This document shows, one piece after another, positions 25,092 through 36,586 of a stretch of 64,000 bases of DNA. The position numbers and the translations under genes were made by a program. The notes below the pieces were generated by a model. It was not told where the DNA came from and searched no databases. It was given only the letters and a program-made list of their open reading frames with translations. The stretch is from Phlebiopsis flavidoalba (lineage: Eukaryota; Basidiomycota; Agaricomycetes; Polyporales; Phanerochaetaceae), in assembly GCA_035772785.1 (NCBI GenBank), contig JAOCPU010000010.1:496001-560000 (forward strand), in the 5' to 3' direction. Numbering within the stretch: position 1 is the first letter of the stretch; the number at the start of each line of letters is the position of its first letter.

Positions 25092-26266
25092 GGCAAGTAA
25101 AATAGTAGAGTTGGTGGCGAGCAGTAAAAAGTTCAGAAAAGGCAAGAGCCATCAATTGAAAGTGCCATGTTGACCGTCGCGTGGTTTATTTGGGCGCGCA
25201 TCATTTCGGGGCCCGCACCGACCATTCCGTAGCTCAAAAATCCTGGCTTCACACCGCCGGCCATCTCCCTCGGGCCAGCCGTGTGGGCGACTTTTCCCCT
25301 CTAACACCACGTCTGTGCTACCGGGGGGGGGGGGGGCATACCCGACTCTCAGTACAGAAGATATAAAAGCTCGCTTATTTATCAGGCCGGTACATTCGGT
25401 GTGTTGGTGGCTAATATTCATTCTTCTCCGTCCAGTTCCTCGTAGTGGCGGAAAATACCCAACCCATACGCCTGTCTGCGTCCGCTGTGTGAGTATTCTT
25501 TTTAATCCCAGGCTCTTCTTGACGCGTTCTGCCAACGCAAATGACAGAGTCGTACTCTCCGCTTGCTTTCAAGCGCGGCTATACGTTTGTGGAAAGGCAT
25601 GGGATACACCGTCGTGAGAACCTGTGACATCCGACGGTCTTTGAGTGCCCACTTAGCGGTCCTAAGACATGCAAGCCTTACCTGGAAGAGAACTAAGTCT
25701 GCGCCCGTCGTGGTTGTCGTTCCGACCAAGTACGTCTTGTTCAGTACTTTTGTGTATCGGGGTTGGCCTGCAACTGAGCAGCCTCGAAGTGTGGCAAGGA
25801 ATTTTGGGGAGCCGTGCTGCACGGTACGACTTCGCCCTGCATCCAGAACTCGCCGCGTGGCCTTCTGATCTTCATAATAGTCCGCCTATGTTGATTGGAT
25901 GATGCACGTCGTTGAGACTGGTGAGGGGATTTTGATGTTAATACAAAGCACAGCGTGTAGCGGCGGCGACGAAAGTACGTACCTCATTGCCGAGATCCAG
26001 TGCCCGTCAAGACCAGCTGGTATCACGTAGCGTTGCTCCTGATTCTATCCTCAATCTTCAACCCTCTCTTTTTGTCCTGCGTCTGGCCGAACTTGGGAAG
26101 CCAGGTGCCATTCCAAGATGGCTGGTGTTTGGGAGAAATCAATACGTCCCGACGGGTAGCTTCAGCGCAGGTCGGGCGCGAAGTGAGGAGGGAAACCCGC
26201 TCTGTATGAGTGCTGGACGTCCGTGATAGCTATGTATGCGCAGTAGTGTTGCTTCGATCATTCACC
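25092..26266. other. Unassigned, partly coding-like
   Basis: This lies upstream of UTP25. The minus strand has short intron-like GT..AG units and fragments such as EQRYVIPAGLDGHW (about 26,000) and GADLVLFQVRLA (about 25,690), which may be downstream exons of the gene at 26,267-26,734. A 14-base G run sits at 25,323-25,336. No family recognised. Confidence 0.3.
25323..25336 (+). repeat. 14-base G homopolymer
   Basis: This is the longest G run in the window, in unassigned DNA upstream of UTP25. Length calls in such runs are unreliable in most sequencing chemistries. Confidence 0.8.
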
Positions 26267-26734
26267 TCAGCGTATGGATCCCAGCGTAATTGAGAAGGCG
26301 AGACGAACGTATTCACCCCACAGACCCTGGAAAGCCCCCCGGCCACTGGACGTACCTTCAGAACTACGCGTGTTGGTCCCATCATCGATCGCAAGCACGT
26401 ACGAGTAGAGGCGTAATCCTCCCACTTCTATCTTCTGCCCCTTTTGTTCGTGGCCTTGGTTCAACAGGTAGCTTCTGTCGACATTAGCCGCAGCTCTTGG
26501 ATTGCCGGGTGTTCGAACGTGGGTAAGCTGAAAGGTCTTGTCGAGTACTGAATGGTACTTAAGCCAGACTGATAGTCTCGAGATGCAGCGGGACGAGGGG
26601 TCATGCGCAATCGGGATGACCGCCCCGTAGCCTCTATCTGGCCCTGACCGAGCATTCTCCAACCAAACTGGCCCGAATCTTGGTCTATCGGCATTAGTCC
26701 AGCGCCCTTCACAATCTCGAGGGGCGACAGTCAA
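26267..26734 (-). CDS. Unidentified coding fragment
   Basis: I do not recognise this gene. One frame stays open for 155 codons and contains stretches with ordinary protein composition: SRLSVWLKYHSVLDKTFQLT, RSYLLNQGHEQKGQKIEVGG and LRLYSYVLAIDDG. A frame in another register just upstream (about 26,600-26,720) gives EIVKGAGLMPIDQDSGQFGW, so the coding part probably extends to about 26,870 with an indel between. At the lower end, GATCCATACGCTGAG followed by a GT and an AG 50 bp later suggests an intron. The weak pattern of a beta-rich protein with FQLTHVRTPG reminded me of arrestin-like folds, but this is not a claim. Confidence 0.35.
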   Translation of the reverse strand: MTVAPRDCEGRWTNADRPRFGPVWLENARSGPDRGYGAVIPIAHDPSSRCISRLSVWLKYHSVLDKTFQLTHVRTPGNPRAAANVDRSYLLNQGHEQKGQKIEVGGLRLYSYVLAIDDGTNTRSSEGTSSGRGAFQGLWGEYVRLAFSITLGSIR

Positions 26735-26879
26735 AGGTAGCCTCGATGCCTGCTTGCGTCCGCTAAGGAACTCAGGCCTCGATGAATGCGCCTTGCGTGT
26801 AGCCTCCAGATGTCCACACCACTACCACCCAGTCGCGCATCCAGGCAGAGTTTGCGCCGCCTCTAGGCGCTGCCCTATG

Positions 26880-29800
26880 ACACGGACACAGAAGAGCACT
26901 ATCACAAGAAGGGTTTTAGGTTGTATCGTCTTACAATATGCTACCAAAATTCTCCATACAAAAAGCACGGACGAAAAACAGTGCGCAAATTAGGGATGGC
27001 ATTACCCGTGTATGCAAGTACACTTAATATGTCGCACTATATTTGGTGAAGTTTACTACCGTCTTTATTCTGACTTTTCATGACAATTTACCCCAACGAG
27101 ACATGAGGCTATCAGATTGTATTTTCGATTTTCCAGGACATCTGCAAAACCCAGAGGAAACTCGCTGGTAAATGAAACTGACTGACGATACGCACTCAGT
27201 ACACTCACCAACACCTTCGGCAAAATCTGAACAAAGCTTTCTCTATCCTTCACACCGTGGAGGCGCTATCTTCATGCTGTAAAAATATGGAATAGACCTG
27301 TTCTCAAGTATTTTGGATCCAGCTCTGGCCTCTAGCTTCACAAATCTCCTATCAAGGTCTTGTTGCGATGCAAGGGACGTGACTATATCTAATGAACTCC
27401 ACCATACAAAGCTGTGGCCTGATCTCCTGAACCGTAAGTAACGCACATCAACGATGCCACATTAGTGACCATTGCTTGCACTAAGCGCGCGACGGCTATG
27501 CTTGCTTACCTTTTAAAAAAGAAGCATAAGAGTATACTGAACAATCAAATGTCAGTCTGCACGCTGTGCCTAGCCTGTGACAGGAGGGTTCAAACAGACT
27601 TCCTATGTCAGCCGGGACTTTGCACTTATTTTTCACGACCACTGAGCCTCATTCTCTTGGACAGTCAAGAGTTCGGGGCCCGAATCTTCCCTCGCTATAG
27701 GGCCCCTTCACCGAAAGTCGTACCGGTGCCTCAGTAAGGACATATTCGGCCGCGGGGGTCCTGTGCCCGTAACTTCCCTGACCATCAATAACTCAGGGGT
27801 CCTCCGCTTTGATGCGGCGTACATAGACCCACTGAGCGTGTGCAGAGGTCGCTACCACTATCCTGGAGTTGGCCCCGCCGTACACTTTCTCACCTCTGTC
27901 TAGATACTGCAGTGGGTTTTTTGGCTGCGGCGTGCTCTTTCTTGACATTGGGCTTATCTCCAAACTGATACTAGCTGCTATTGACTAACCTGTGAGAGCA
28001 GCACGATATGGACTCGTACGAGACATGTGCATATAGGCGCCGTCATTGATATTGGACACCTGCGATCACCACAACGACCGTACGGCCGCCTTTCATGCTT
28101 TCTACGCCCGATTTCTTGGGCTCATCGGCGTCATGACGCCGGCCAGAAACAACGGCAGCTCAACGGCCGTCAACGGCGTGAACAGCCTCCTTTTCTTTTC
28201 AATGCTCGACGCGTTTGACCTCGTTGCCCCCGTCACATATCCGCCGTCCGTCGGGTCAAGAGTGACATTCTACTCCATACGTCCTGCTCAGGTGCGATAC
28301 TGCGCAATAACGGTCAGTTCACATGTTCGCGTAATCTGCATCGAGATTTAAACCTCAATTCCAGGCCAATTTTTGGGAACAGGGTTTCCCAGACATCCCC
28401 AGAGTCGGCATCCTCCTTAACGATACAATATGTTGTCAGGGTTGTGGTCGTAGTCTTCACTGGCGACTCTACTCGGCTCAAGGTCCCTGGAGCCTGCTGG
28501 CTATAATGGTCGTCAATTATGTCCTAGACTAGTGGTCAGGTCCGCGCAAGAAGCGGTCCAATTCTGTATTATAAATCATTGTTCGCCACCAGTACACGTG
28601 CCATCGACGCCACCACCTGTACGTATGGCTACATCAACGGGCGCTTCTGTCCCAAATGGCTCGCTAGACGAGGCACTAATAGTATCTCTGAACAGGACTA
28701 CCAATATATCGAATACACGTCTATACTCCGACAAAATGCCTATGGGATATTCCAGTTTGAGGACATGCACGCTCATGCCGTCGCGGAGATTGTCTGGCGG
28801 AGGTCTTGCCGATAAGACATCGTGAGTGCTTTTCACAGGAGCCGGACCCGCGTACCCGTTACATCTCGATCCGCTGCAAATGGTACCATTAGCATTTTAC
28901 GGGATGCTGACTCCCATCCAGTCTCACTCTAGGAACATTTACGTGTTGCGGACGGCATCTATGTAACCCACTTGTTGGGGGCGAATTGAACATCCGGTAA
29001 GTCAACTACTATCCATCTCAACGCTGGATGAGTCAGAAACCATGCGCCCGCCGTTTGTACCAGACAGTTTTTGAGGCCCCTTGCATCGTCCTTTTTCCCT
29101 AGACGGTCAACTATACCAATGAAGGAGCTTATGTCTTGTGTTTTAGCCATGAAAATATGGAGTCATAGATCACCAGACTGTCTGTCTTTCAATCCATAAA
29201 TCTTCTTCAGGCATGGTCCGCTAGCGTTTGTGTAGCATAACTTTTTTGCCCACCCCGCTAAGAGTCGGCGGCTGTCATCCGCCTCTCGGGCCCGTATCGC
29301 CATTTGGTCAGAATGGTCAGTGTTAGTTGCTCGGCTTTTAGCGACGCGTCCCAAACTTACTACCCATCAGACAGCTCAATAGGTGCCGACCGGGGTTCCC
29401 TCCATCAGCTCAGGGCAATTGAGGGTATCTGGAACGACCACTCTGCGGGTAAACGCGCCCATGAGAGTCTGAGCTTGCCATATTCTTGCCGGTGTGCTTC
29501 CGATTTACGGCGATGCAGTGCTTGCATGCAAAGCTGACTAAATTGTTCAGCTCCATTTCTCCGAATTACTCTTGCGCCACCGAGACAGTACAGGTTGTCA
29601 CCAGCCGCATCTGGCACTCGAACCTACCTCTTACCGTGGTGGGCACTACAATACCAGTCCACACTCCACATCGCGGAGTTTACAACGCAAAATACCGAGG
29701 CCCCTACTATGGAATAATGGCCTCGTGTTCCCATGAGTAGCCCAAGGGAGCGATTCAGTGGGCTTCTCGATAGGATGGTTTCGTAAATCAGGCCATTGAC

Positions 29801-31740
29801 TGCCAGCGGACCATCTGCGTCTGGGAAGTTTATCCGAAGAAAGCCGTCGCTTGGATCTCAGGCCCGAAATCTTGTCACTTGACCATACTTCTGGAGTCTG
29901 AAGGCGTGTACTGGTATCCCTCACCCGCATGGCATCAGTGCACCATCTTTTCTCCCTTGACGCACGTAGGGCCGTTTGCTAGCGCTCATTCATCCACAAT
30001 TCTGTTCATTTTCAGCGCCAGAAGCTGGACAATGGTCGCTTGTCTATATTCATGTCTCACCCTCAGATCCGTGCGTGTGTATCGAGGGAATGCAGTCTGT
30101 TTCTTCTTATGTGGGTTCTACTATATTATGGTTTGGCGAGTGTACTGGCTGATCCTCATGTGTGCTTAAGGCTTAACTATCCTTATCAAGCAATCAGACA
30201 CCTAGTCGTTGGTGTCGATTGCTCAAGAGGTAGCCATCTACTTGCGATGGCGAATAGCGTTCTTGAAGTATGTACTCAAATGCCTTATTGGACTACAGGC
30301 CGTCTTTCGCTCAACTCCGTACCCGGGCAGCTTCTCCCGCGGCCGCCTAAATCCACGCTTTCGTAGCTGAGCACCACTGGGCAGTCAGATCATCAAAGAC
30401 CAACGCTCGTCAACGCTGGCCAACCCATTCCAGCTTGCCTGACCATATGCTACCTCTCTGGCCCTGGTATCGTCAGAGGCCGGCGGCCTCGGGCTTGCCC
30501 CGACGATTATTGTGCTCACGCTGTCTGATTGAAACAGTCGCATGTGTGCGGGACAGCTTGATGCCGCACACGACGCTCAGTACTATGGTGCTCCGAGTCG
30601 TCTAAGCTTCAAGGCGCTACTTACTACGGAGTTCACCAAGGTGAAACGGTGAGTATGACATGGTAGCTTTATTTCAATGAAGTTTGTATTCAAGGTTGTT
30701 CTAACAGGGTCGACAGACGAGGTTCCATCTGCTGATTATGCTTTCTTTTGCCTTTGCCTTGCGATAGCCATTCCAAATATCAGCGCTCACGCGCACAATA
30801 ATATTGTCAATTGTCGCGGTTCGAGATGAATGTCGCTCCAGCACAGCCGTACTTGACGCTTCTCAGGTTCACACGAAGCGGACCAGACGACGATGCCATT
30901 TTGGTATGCGCTTTGTCCCGCGTTTGATGATCCTACACGATGCTCTTATTACCTAGAAACCTACCAGGTTAAGTGACTACCATTCATTGACATGTGGGGC
31001 TTGCTACGAATCCAGAGATCCTCGCACTCACGCAGACAATGCGACCCTGCGAAACGTCGCTCATGGACCCGCCGAGGCCTACCCGCTCTAGATTGAAATG
31101 GGCTACGCGATACGTGCAAGAAAGAGGGTTCGTCTATCCGCCCTCCAGGGTAAGCGTTGGAGCTCAAGTCAGGTTCAACAGTGTTCATAACACAAGACCG
31201 GAAGTCCTCCCCGCTACCCGACATGGTGTAAACACACTCCACATAGAAGGTATGTCGCATGTTACTCATGAGAATAACATACCCTTATCGGCTGTCAGTG
31301 GTGTCCCCCTACGTGAGTGCCCCTTTGCGGCCAGCTCTAGACCTTTGCGATACCCCGAGGCACCTTAAACCCACCGACGAGCACCTGGATCAAGGCATGA
31401 GGTGGGGGTCGACATCTCTTATATGATCCCTCTCGTCATCGTGCAGGGGTCGTCAGATGTACGCGACTTTCCGAGGTTTGTTTCAATTGAACCATCAAAC
31501 ATCGCGCGATATGATTGAGATGGAGGAGGGGCTCGATACGCCGATTGTTGCCTCTGTCCCACACTCGAGCGGTGCAGCAGCAGCTTTTCAATTCGATTGC
31601 CTCGTCGTACTCCGAGCCCGGGAGTCCGTGGTCCTCGGATCCAAATGACGTAGCGTACATCAGTCCTCTCTTGCTCACAGTGCTCGCGCTCATTCCATTT
31701 GGCTGCTTAATCCATCTCTAGGATGACTGGCGCGTCAGCG
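26880..31740. other. 4.9 kb unassigned region with coding-like scraps
   Basis: No family could be recognised on either strand. Pieces with plausible protein character on the plus strand include FDAAYIDPLSVCRGRYHYPG (27,810-27,870), a Phe/Leu-rich segment at 28,085-28,240, VNAGQPIPACLTICYLSGP (about 30,410-30,470), and a run at 31,000-31,300 containing AEAYPL and MGYAIRARKRVRLSALQ. They lie in different frames and may be exons of one or two heavily frame-broken genes. No reverse transcriptase, transposase or terminal repeat was noticed. Confidence 0.3.
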
Positions 31741-34282
31741 ACTCAAAGCATATGCGATCTTCCTACATACTTGACACGATTCATCCAGGCGGACATACAC
31801 CTGGTCGGAGTGGGTTATCCAAACGAAACGCAGATGAGCGACTCGCGAAGGGTCGCAAGAAGCGATGCAAGGGGCGAAGTTCAAGGGCCTTGACCGGGGA
31901 CGTGCAGCGTGCGCCTGGTGGCTGGCGGTCCCGGCACCCGGTTAAAACGGCCCGCTCGCACGCTTGCGCTCTTTCTGGGCTTTCGACTCTCGAGCGACGA
32001 GGACGCGTTTCACTGACCATTTGCTCAATTGTTTACATTCTCAGACCTTCTCCGTAGATGCATTCACTTCTTGAGAAACGCCTAATTATCAAGTCAACAG
32101 CTCAGGCACCCCGTCGCTGTGCTGGGTCTGCAGTAAGTATTGCCAAGCGATTTCTTTATAGTTGGAGCTAACAAGAAGTCATGCGAATCAAACAGGAACC
32201 CGACAAGCATAACGCCATAAGTAATTGAGAAGTGGAATTTGCTCGGGGAGGACTTCTGAACAAATGTGAGCACGTTTATATAGTAGTACCAGTACACAGA
32301 CCGGTACAAAAGTATTTTGCTGTTGCGTTTTGTTGATCCTTTTTCTCTCAAGGCCGGGACTATAACAGGTTAACATTCGGTAAGTTGCAATCAAGATACG
32401 CTGTCCATTCACTATTTATTTTCTTTCTAGATGTGCTCGGCCCATTGGCGAATCATTGGGGCTCGCCACAAACCGTCGCATTCACTTGACATAGATCTGA
32501 AGCAGTAGCGATTAAGTGACATGGTAACATAAACCTCGCATGAAGCTGAGACTCCGCGCTGCATGAGTTGCCTTGTCCGCGATGGGCACAAATTGAACCA
32601 TATGTACGCTCTTGTTGTCATGTTTACGTTTTACTCCCCACGCAAGGACAGGATGCCTCGAATTGCCAAAAAGCGTCTAGCGAAAACAGACTAACTAAGC
32701 TCGGTGAGACGAGAGAATGTTCACGCCGCTCTGTGCTCGTTACGACCCGTCCCTTTTCACGCCTTCGCATGCCCTTAGGGGACAGAGCCAACACCTCCCC
32801 TTGCCATGCATCACGCATCCCTAATCCCCGCACTTGCTCCCATGCCAGATCAGCCTCGCCTCGTCCTCTACCCTCGAGCTATCAGATATTTCAAACAGGA
32901 ACCGCGGCAAGGGCGGAAAGCCCTTCACTTCGCCCGCCACGGTACGCCTTCGATCGCTCTCCCATCCGACGCCTGCGCCGATTCACGTCGATAGCGGTGC
33001 AGAAGCACGGAAGCCGCGTCCCCTCTCTCTTCTCGAATCGGTCCCCCCACACGAACCAGCCTGCGAGCGTACGTAGCGCGGCCGAGGTCGCCTACTTCTT
33101 GAGTTGCCGTTTCGACCTGAGTCCGCCGTGGCCCCCTGCTCGCCTTACAGCGCCGTGTCCCTCTCAGGATCTTACAGGAGGACCCCCATTTCTATGCTGC
33201 CTAGATGTGTGCGGTGATGGGCCATGCGATCGTCGTGCGCGTCGAAAAGTCATATCGTGTATGTGGGCGTGCATTGAGCTGTGTGCACTGCGTCCTGTTA
33301 GCCCTGACCTGCGCTATGTGGTGTCGAACATATGTATGCCATGTCTTTACTGAGTGCATCGCCTCTCCCTGAATGGCACAGCGTTGAGTGTGCTATCACT
33401 TGCAGTGCAATCGTGAACAACCTACCTATACACACGCTTCATATCTTCGTACATCTAGGTCATTCTAGTCGGCCGTGGACGCGATAAACGAACGTTCGCT
33501 CTGTCATCGTTTTCAGAGCTCGTTCTTTGAGCCCCACATGTTCCGCTCACCGTACCGTGAACGTTATGTATGCTGGGAGGCACGATTGTGATCGCACATT
33601 CGTGTACATTACGTTCCTCACGTAGAGCCGCGTCACGACTAGCAGCGTGTCGCTAAAGTTTTCTAAACTCTCGTTACGATCCAACGTAAACCACGGAGCT
33701 CGCATGGGATCAGCCGACAGGGGCGTCGCGCATCGCGACGCTGCGCTTCACAACTTGAGTCTCCTCGTCGTCTTCTCGCACCGACGTGCGCCGTATGTAC
33801 AAGACATGACGTCCTCTGTTGACAACACTTCTACTCGACGGACAGACCCGCTGAGACACATTGAACGCAAACGTAAGTGCACGATTTCAGGAAGCCGCAA
33901 TCGGTGCGCGGCGGCGATGGCAGAAGCTCGCGCGCGAGCGTTGTGCGGCGGTAGGGTTTTTCGCAGCGACAATGTGGCTTTCGCGAACTGTGCCAGAGGT
34001 TCGATATGCCGTGAGCCCGGCGGCGCGGATGCGATGCGTGTGTGGGGGCGCGATGGATATGGCAAAGTACCCTGGTAGGTTATAGAAACATCGGGGCGAT
34101 CTTTGCGATGACGAGACGCGACGCCGGCGCGAGCGGTGCCCAGTCAAAGAGGTTTAAGTGAATATAGTTTCGCGTATCCCCACACAGCATACAGAAGGAT
34201 GTTGGCCATGGTTTCTTCTTTCATCGGGGACCTCAACATGCCAGTAATGTTACAAGTGTCATGACTCCCAGGCGCGGGCAGT
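31741..34282. other. Unassigned, includes a GC-rich block
   Basis: Nothing recognised. The 261-codon plus-strand frame at 32,568-33,353 lies in GC-rich DNA with several competing open frames, is Arg/Ser/Pro/Cys-rich and has no domain; I do not call it a gene. A minus-strand segment at 32,100-32,410 is hydrophobic in two frames (for example SITYGVMLVGFLFDSHDFLL) and could be one or two membrane helices of a broken gene. Confidence 0.35.
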
Positions 34283-36586
34283 TTACCGGCCCATCCAACC
34301 GCCGTCGACGACGACGAGCTCGCCACACACGTACTGACCTCTCGCCGCGCTCGCTAAGGAACACCGGTGGGCCCCACGAAATCCTTCGGGTCACCCCACC
34401 GTCCCGCCGGGATGCGTTCGCTGATTTGGCGCAGACGAACGGGGTCTGCCAGCAGCTTCTCATTCCTACAAAACGAAGTTGAGTGTGAGCGTAAAGCTAG
34501 AGCTAATCAGGCGGACGAGAGACGAACATGTCCGTGGTAATGTAGCCTGGCACGATGCCGTTCACCTGGACATTCTCCTTGCTCCATTCGTTGCTGAGCG
34601 CCTTGGTGAGCTGGCCGAGCGCGCCTTTCGCGGCGGCATATGCTGGCACAGTCAAGCCACCCTTCAGGCTAATGTTAGCACAGCGAGATTGGACGGAGGA
34701 AAGCTAAATCAAACATGCCTGGTAGGTGAGGAGGCTGCAGAAGTTAATAATCTTGCCGTCGACGGCGGGGGTACCATATGTTGGCCCGCAGCCTGGCAGA
34801 GCAGCCAACATGCCTTGAGGTTAACGTTCAAAACCTACATGTTACAATCGTACATGCATAGAACAATATCAGGGTCGAATGTCAGTAGCATAGCACATTG
34901 ATGGAGCAAGCAAGTGGGATGAAGGGAGTGATGGGAGGGATAAGGTACCAGAAGGGTTTTGAGCGCAGATCAGCGCGACGAGTATGGAAGGATAGCGCAG
35001 GGACCGAACGTCGTGGTATGTCGTCGAGGGCGGTGGTCAACGAGCACAGGGACGTATGATCGACGATGCACGATCGGGCCAGACAACCGAGTCGATGGTC
35101 ATAGCGGCCAGTGACGTACGCGACGAGACGACATCACGCATTCATTCGCACGCGCGCAGCGATGGCGAGTGCGAGCGTCGAGAACGGGCGGGGCGGCGCG
35201 AGCGCGGCGTGCGGCAGCCAGACGAGGCACCCCGGTGGCGTCATGCAATGCAAGGGTTCGAGAGTTGGCGGCGGGCCCATGTTCCAAGGCATGCGGCCAC
35301 GCGCGTGTGTGGGGGATGAGAAGGGGTCCATCGCGGTCGATGTGCGCAGGGCCGGGACCGTATTACGGAGAGGAGGAGCGAGCATTCGTGAGCCACGGAG
35401 AGGACGAAAATGGGGTCGCGTTATGGTTTCCGCGTCGAATCAGAGTCCGAGGGCTAGACGAAGGAACAACGAACAAGGGTCGGGAGGAGACAGTGTATTG
35501 CGCGTGAGGTAACTAAGTCGATCCAGGGTCGAGGCACAGGACCAGGATCCGTCGAGGAGAGTTGATCACCATCCAAAGTGCAACGTCGGACGATCAATGG
35601 GATCGTGAGAAGAAATTGAGTAGTCACCAAAGGGATGGACCAGGCCCATATCCAGCGCGGCAGTGCGAGGTCGAGGTCCAGGATGATTAACCGACGCGGC
35701 AGGTGGAGAGAGTGCAGGAGCGAGGGATGAACGGGGGTCAGGAATGCGGGGGCGCGAAGAGGAAGAGGCCTCGGACGATGGCCGGAAGACGACGAGACAT
35801 AACGAGACGAGCGACGAGCCGTTCCAGCGAAGAACATTAACATCGACGTCATAGGCCGTCATTTCAACAGCCGGAAAGAGAAGCGTGGGATGGATAACAT
35901 CCACACATGGGACGGTGTTTCGTAACGGCGACGAAAGATGCGAGTGCGCAGGGCAGGTCGGAGGTTGTTGGCCACAAGTCACACGCCGATGCGGTCCATT
36001 TTGGCAGGGGCTGCGTAAGATTGTGACATACGCGTATGAATAAACAAAAGAAATGACATGAAAGAGACAAAATTGATGAGCGTCGTGCGCGGACGTCAGA
36101 GAAACGAGACGGTTTCGCACCTCATCCCAATCCGCTTCTGGGAATTTCCACGGCAGGCGCACGTACGCTGGATGCCTCGCAGTTGACGAGGACAGTTAAA
36201 TCTCGCCATATTTCTCACACGGCATGCGGAATGTACGCGTTTGACACTTTCGAGTGCCGACAGATTCGTGCATTCGACACGATCTCGACCACATCGTGCG
36301 ACCGATTTGAGCAGACGATTAGCAGCTCGTAAGGTGGAAGTATGAAGTTGTCTTCCGGGACGGTTGAACGAGGCCAGACTGTCACTGACCCCTGCCTCTA
36401 GACGTAGGGCACTGTGCGCCCGCATGCATGATCCGATACTTGGGGAAAGCAAAAGCGAAAGGTCAGTCTGAGGACAATAACGAGCTGCGCGAAACCAATG
36501 CTGGAGCGGGTTACAAGACATAGCAGATGTAGCCTCGAACAGGCGATATACGCGACGGATGGCCACGTCGGGTTTGCAGAAGACAA
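34283..36586 (-). CDS. Short-chain dehydrogenase, KduD-like (2-deoxy-D-gluconate 3-dehydrogenase type)
   Basis: This is a classical SDR of about 260 residues that oxidises a sugar acid or other secondary alcohol with NAD(P). Exon pieces in order: a nucleotide-binding remnant LVTRSSIG (about 36,500; canonical TGxxxGIG region), [10 protein letters not shown] (about 36,390), [11 protein letters not shown] (about 36,240-36,270), DLTVLVNC and SVRAPAVE (36,140-36,190), then FPEADWDE. After a 1,286-bp gap reading resumes in frame as [17 protein letters not shown] (34,785-34,834). [13 protein letters not shown], an intron, [20 protein letters not shown] (active-site YxxxK, about 34,590-34,650), [13 protein letters not shown], an intron, and [20 protein letters not shown] (about 34,405-34,465) follow. 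The end is [15 protein letters not shown] and a stop at 34,283. The C-terminal half is very clear, the start is uncertain, and several one-base insertions occur. Confidence 0.82.
34835..36120 (-). other. 1,286-bp intron-like gap inside the dehydrogenase gene
   Basis: On the minus strand GATGAG is followed by GTGCGAAAC at 36,120, and TGTAG precedes GTTTTGAAC at 34,835. Joining the flanks restores the SDR motif DWDEVLNVN in frame, so these are credible splice sites. Every other intron I could delimit in the window is about 50-65 bp, or about 205 bp in the polyol dehydrogenase. The interior is GC-rich, with frames open on both strands (for example 35,566-36,162 and 35,111-35,512) but no recognised domain. 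I saw no obvious terminal inverted repeats or target-site duplication. Confidence 0.55.

Noticed and set aside
30380..31330. Possible secreted carbohydrate-active enzyme
   Set aside because: Fragments such as VNAGQPIPACL were suggestive, but no catalytic motif or consistent domain order could be found.
32568..33353. 261-codon open frame on the plus strand
   Set aside because: Same situation: GC-rich block, competing frames, low-complexity composition and no recognisable motif.
35566..36162. 198-codon minus frame beginning [15 protein letters not shown]
   Set aside because: Its first codons are the end of a dehydrogenase exon; the remainder reads into the long intron-like gap and has no domain.
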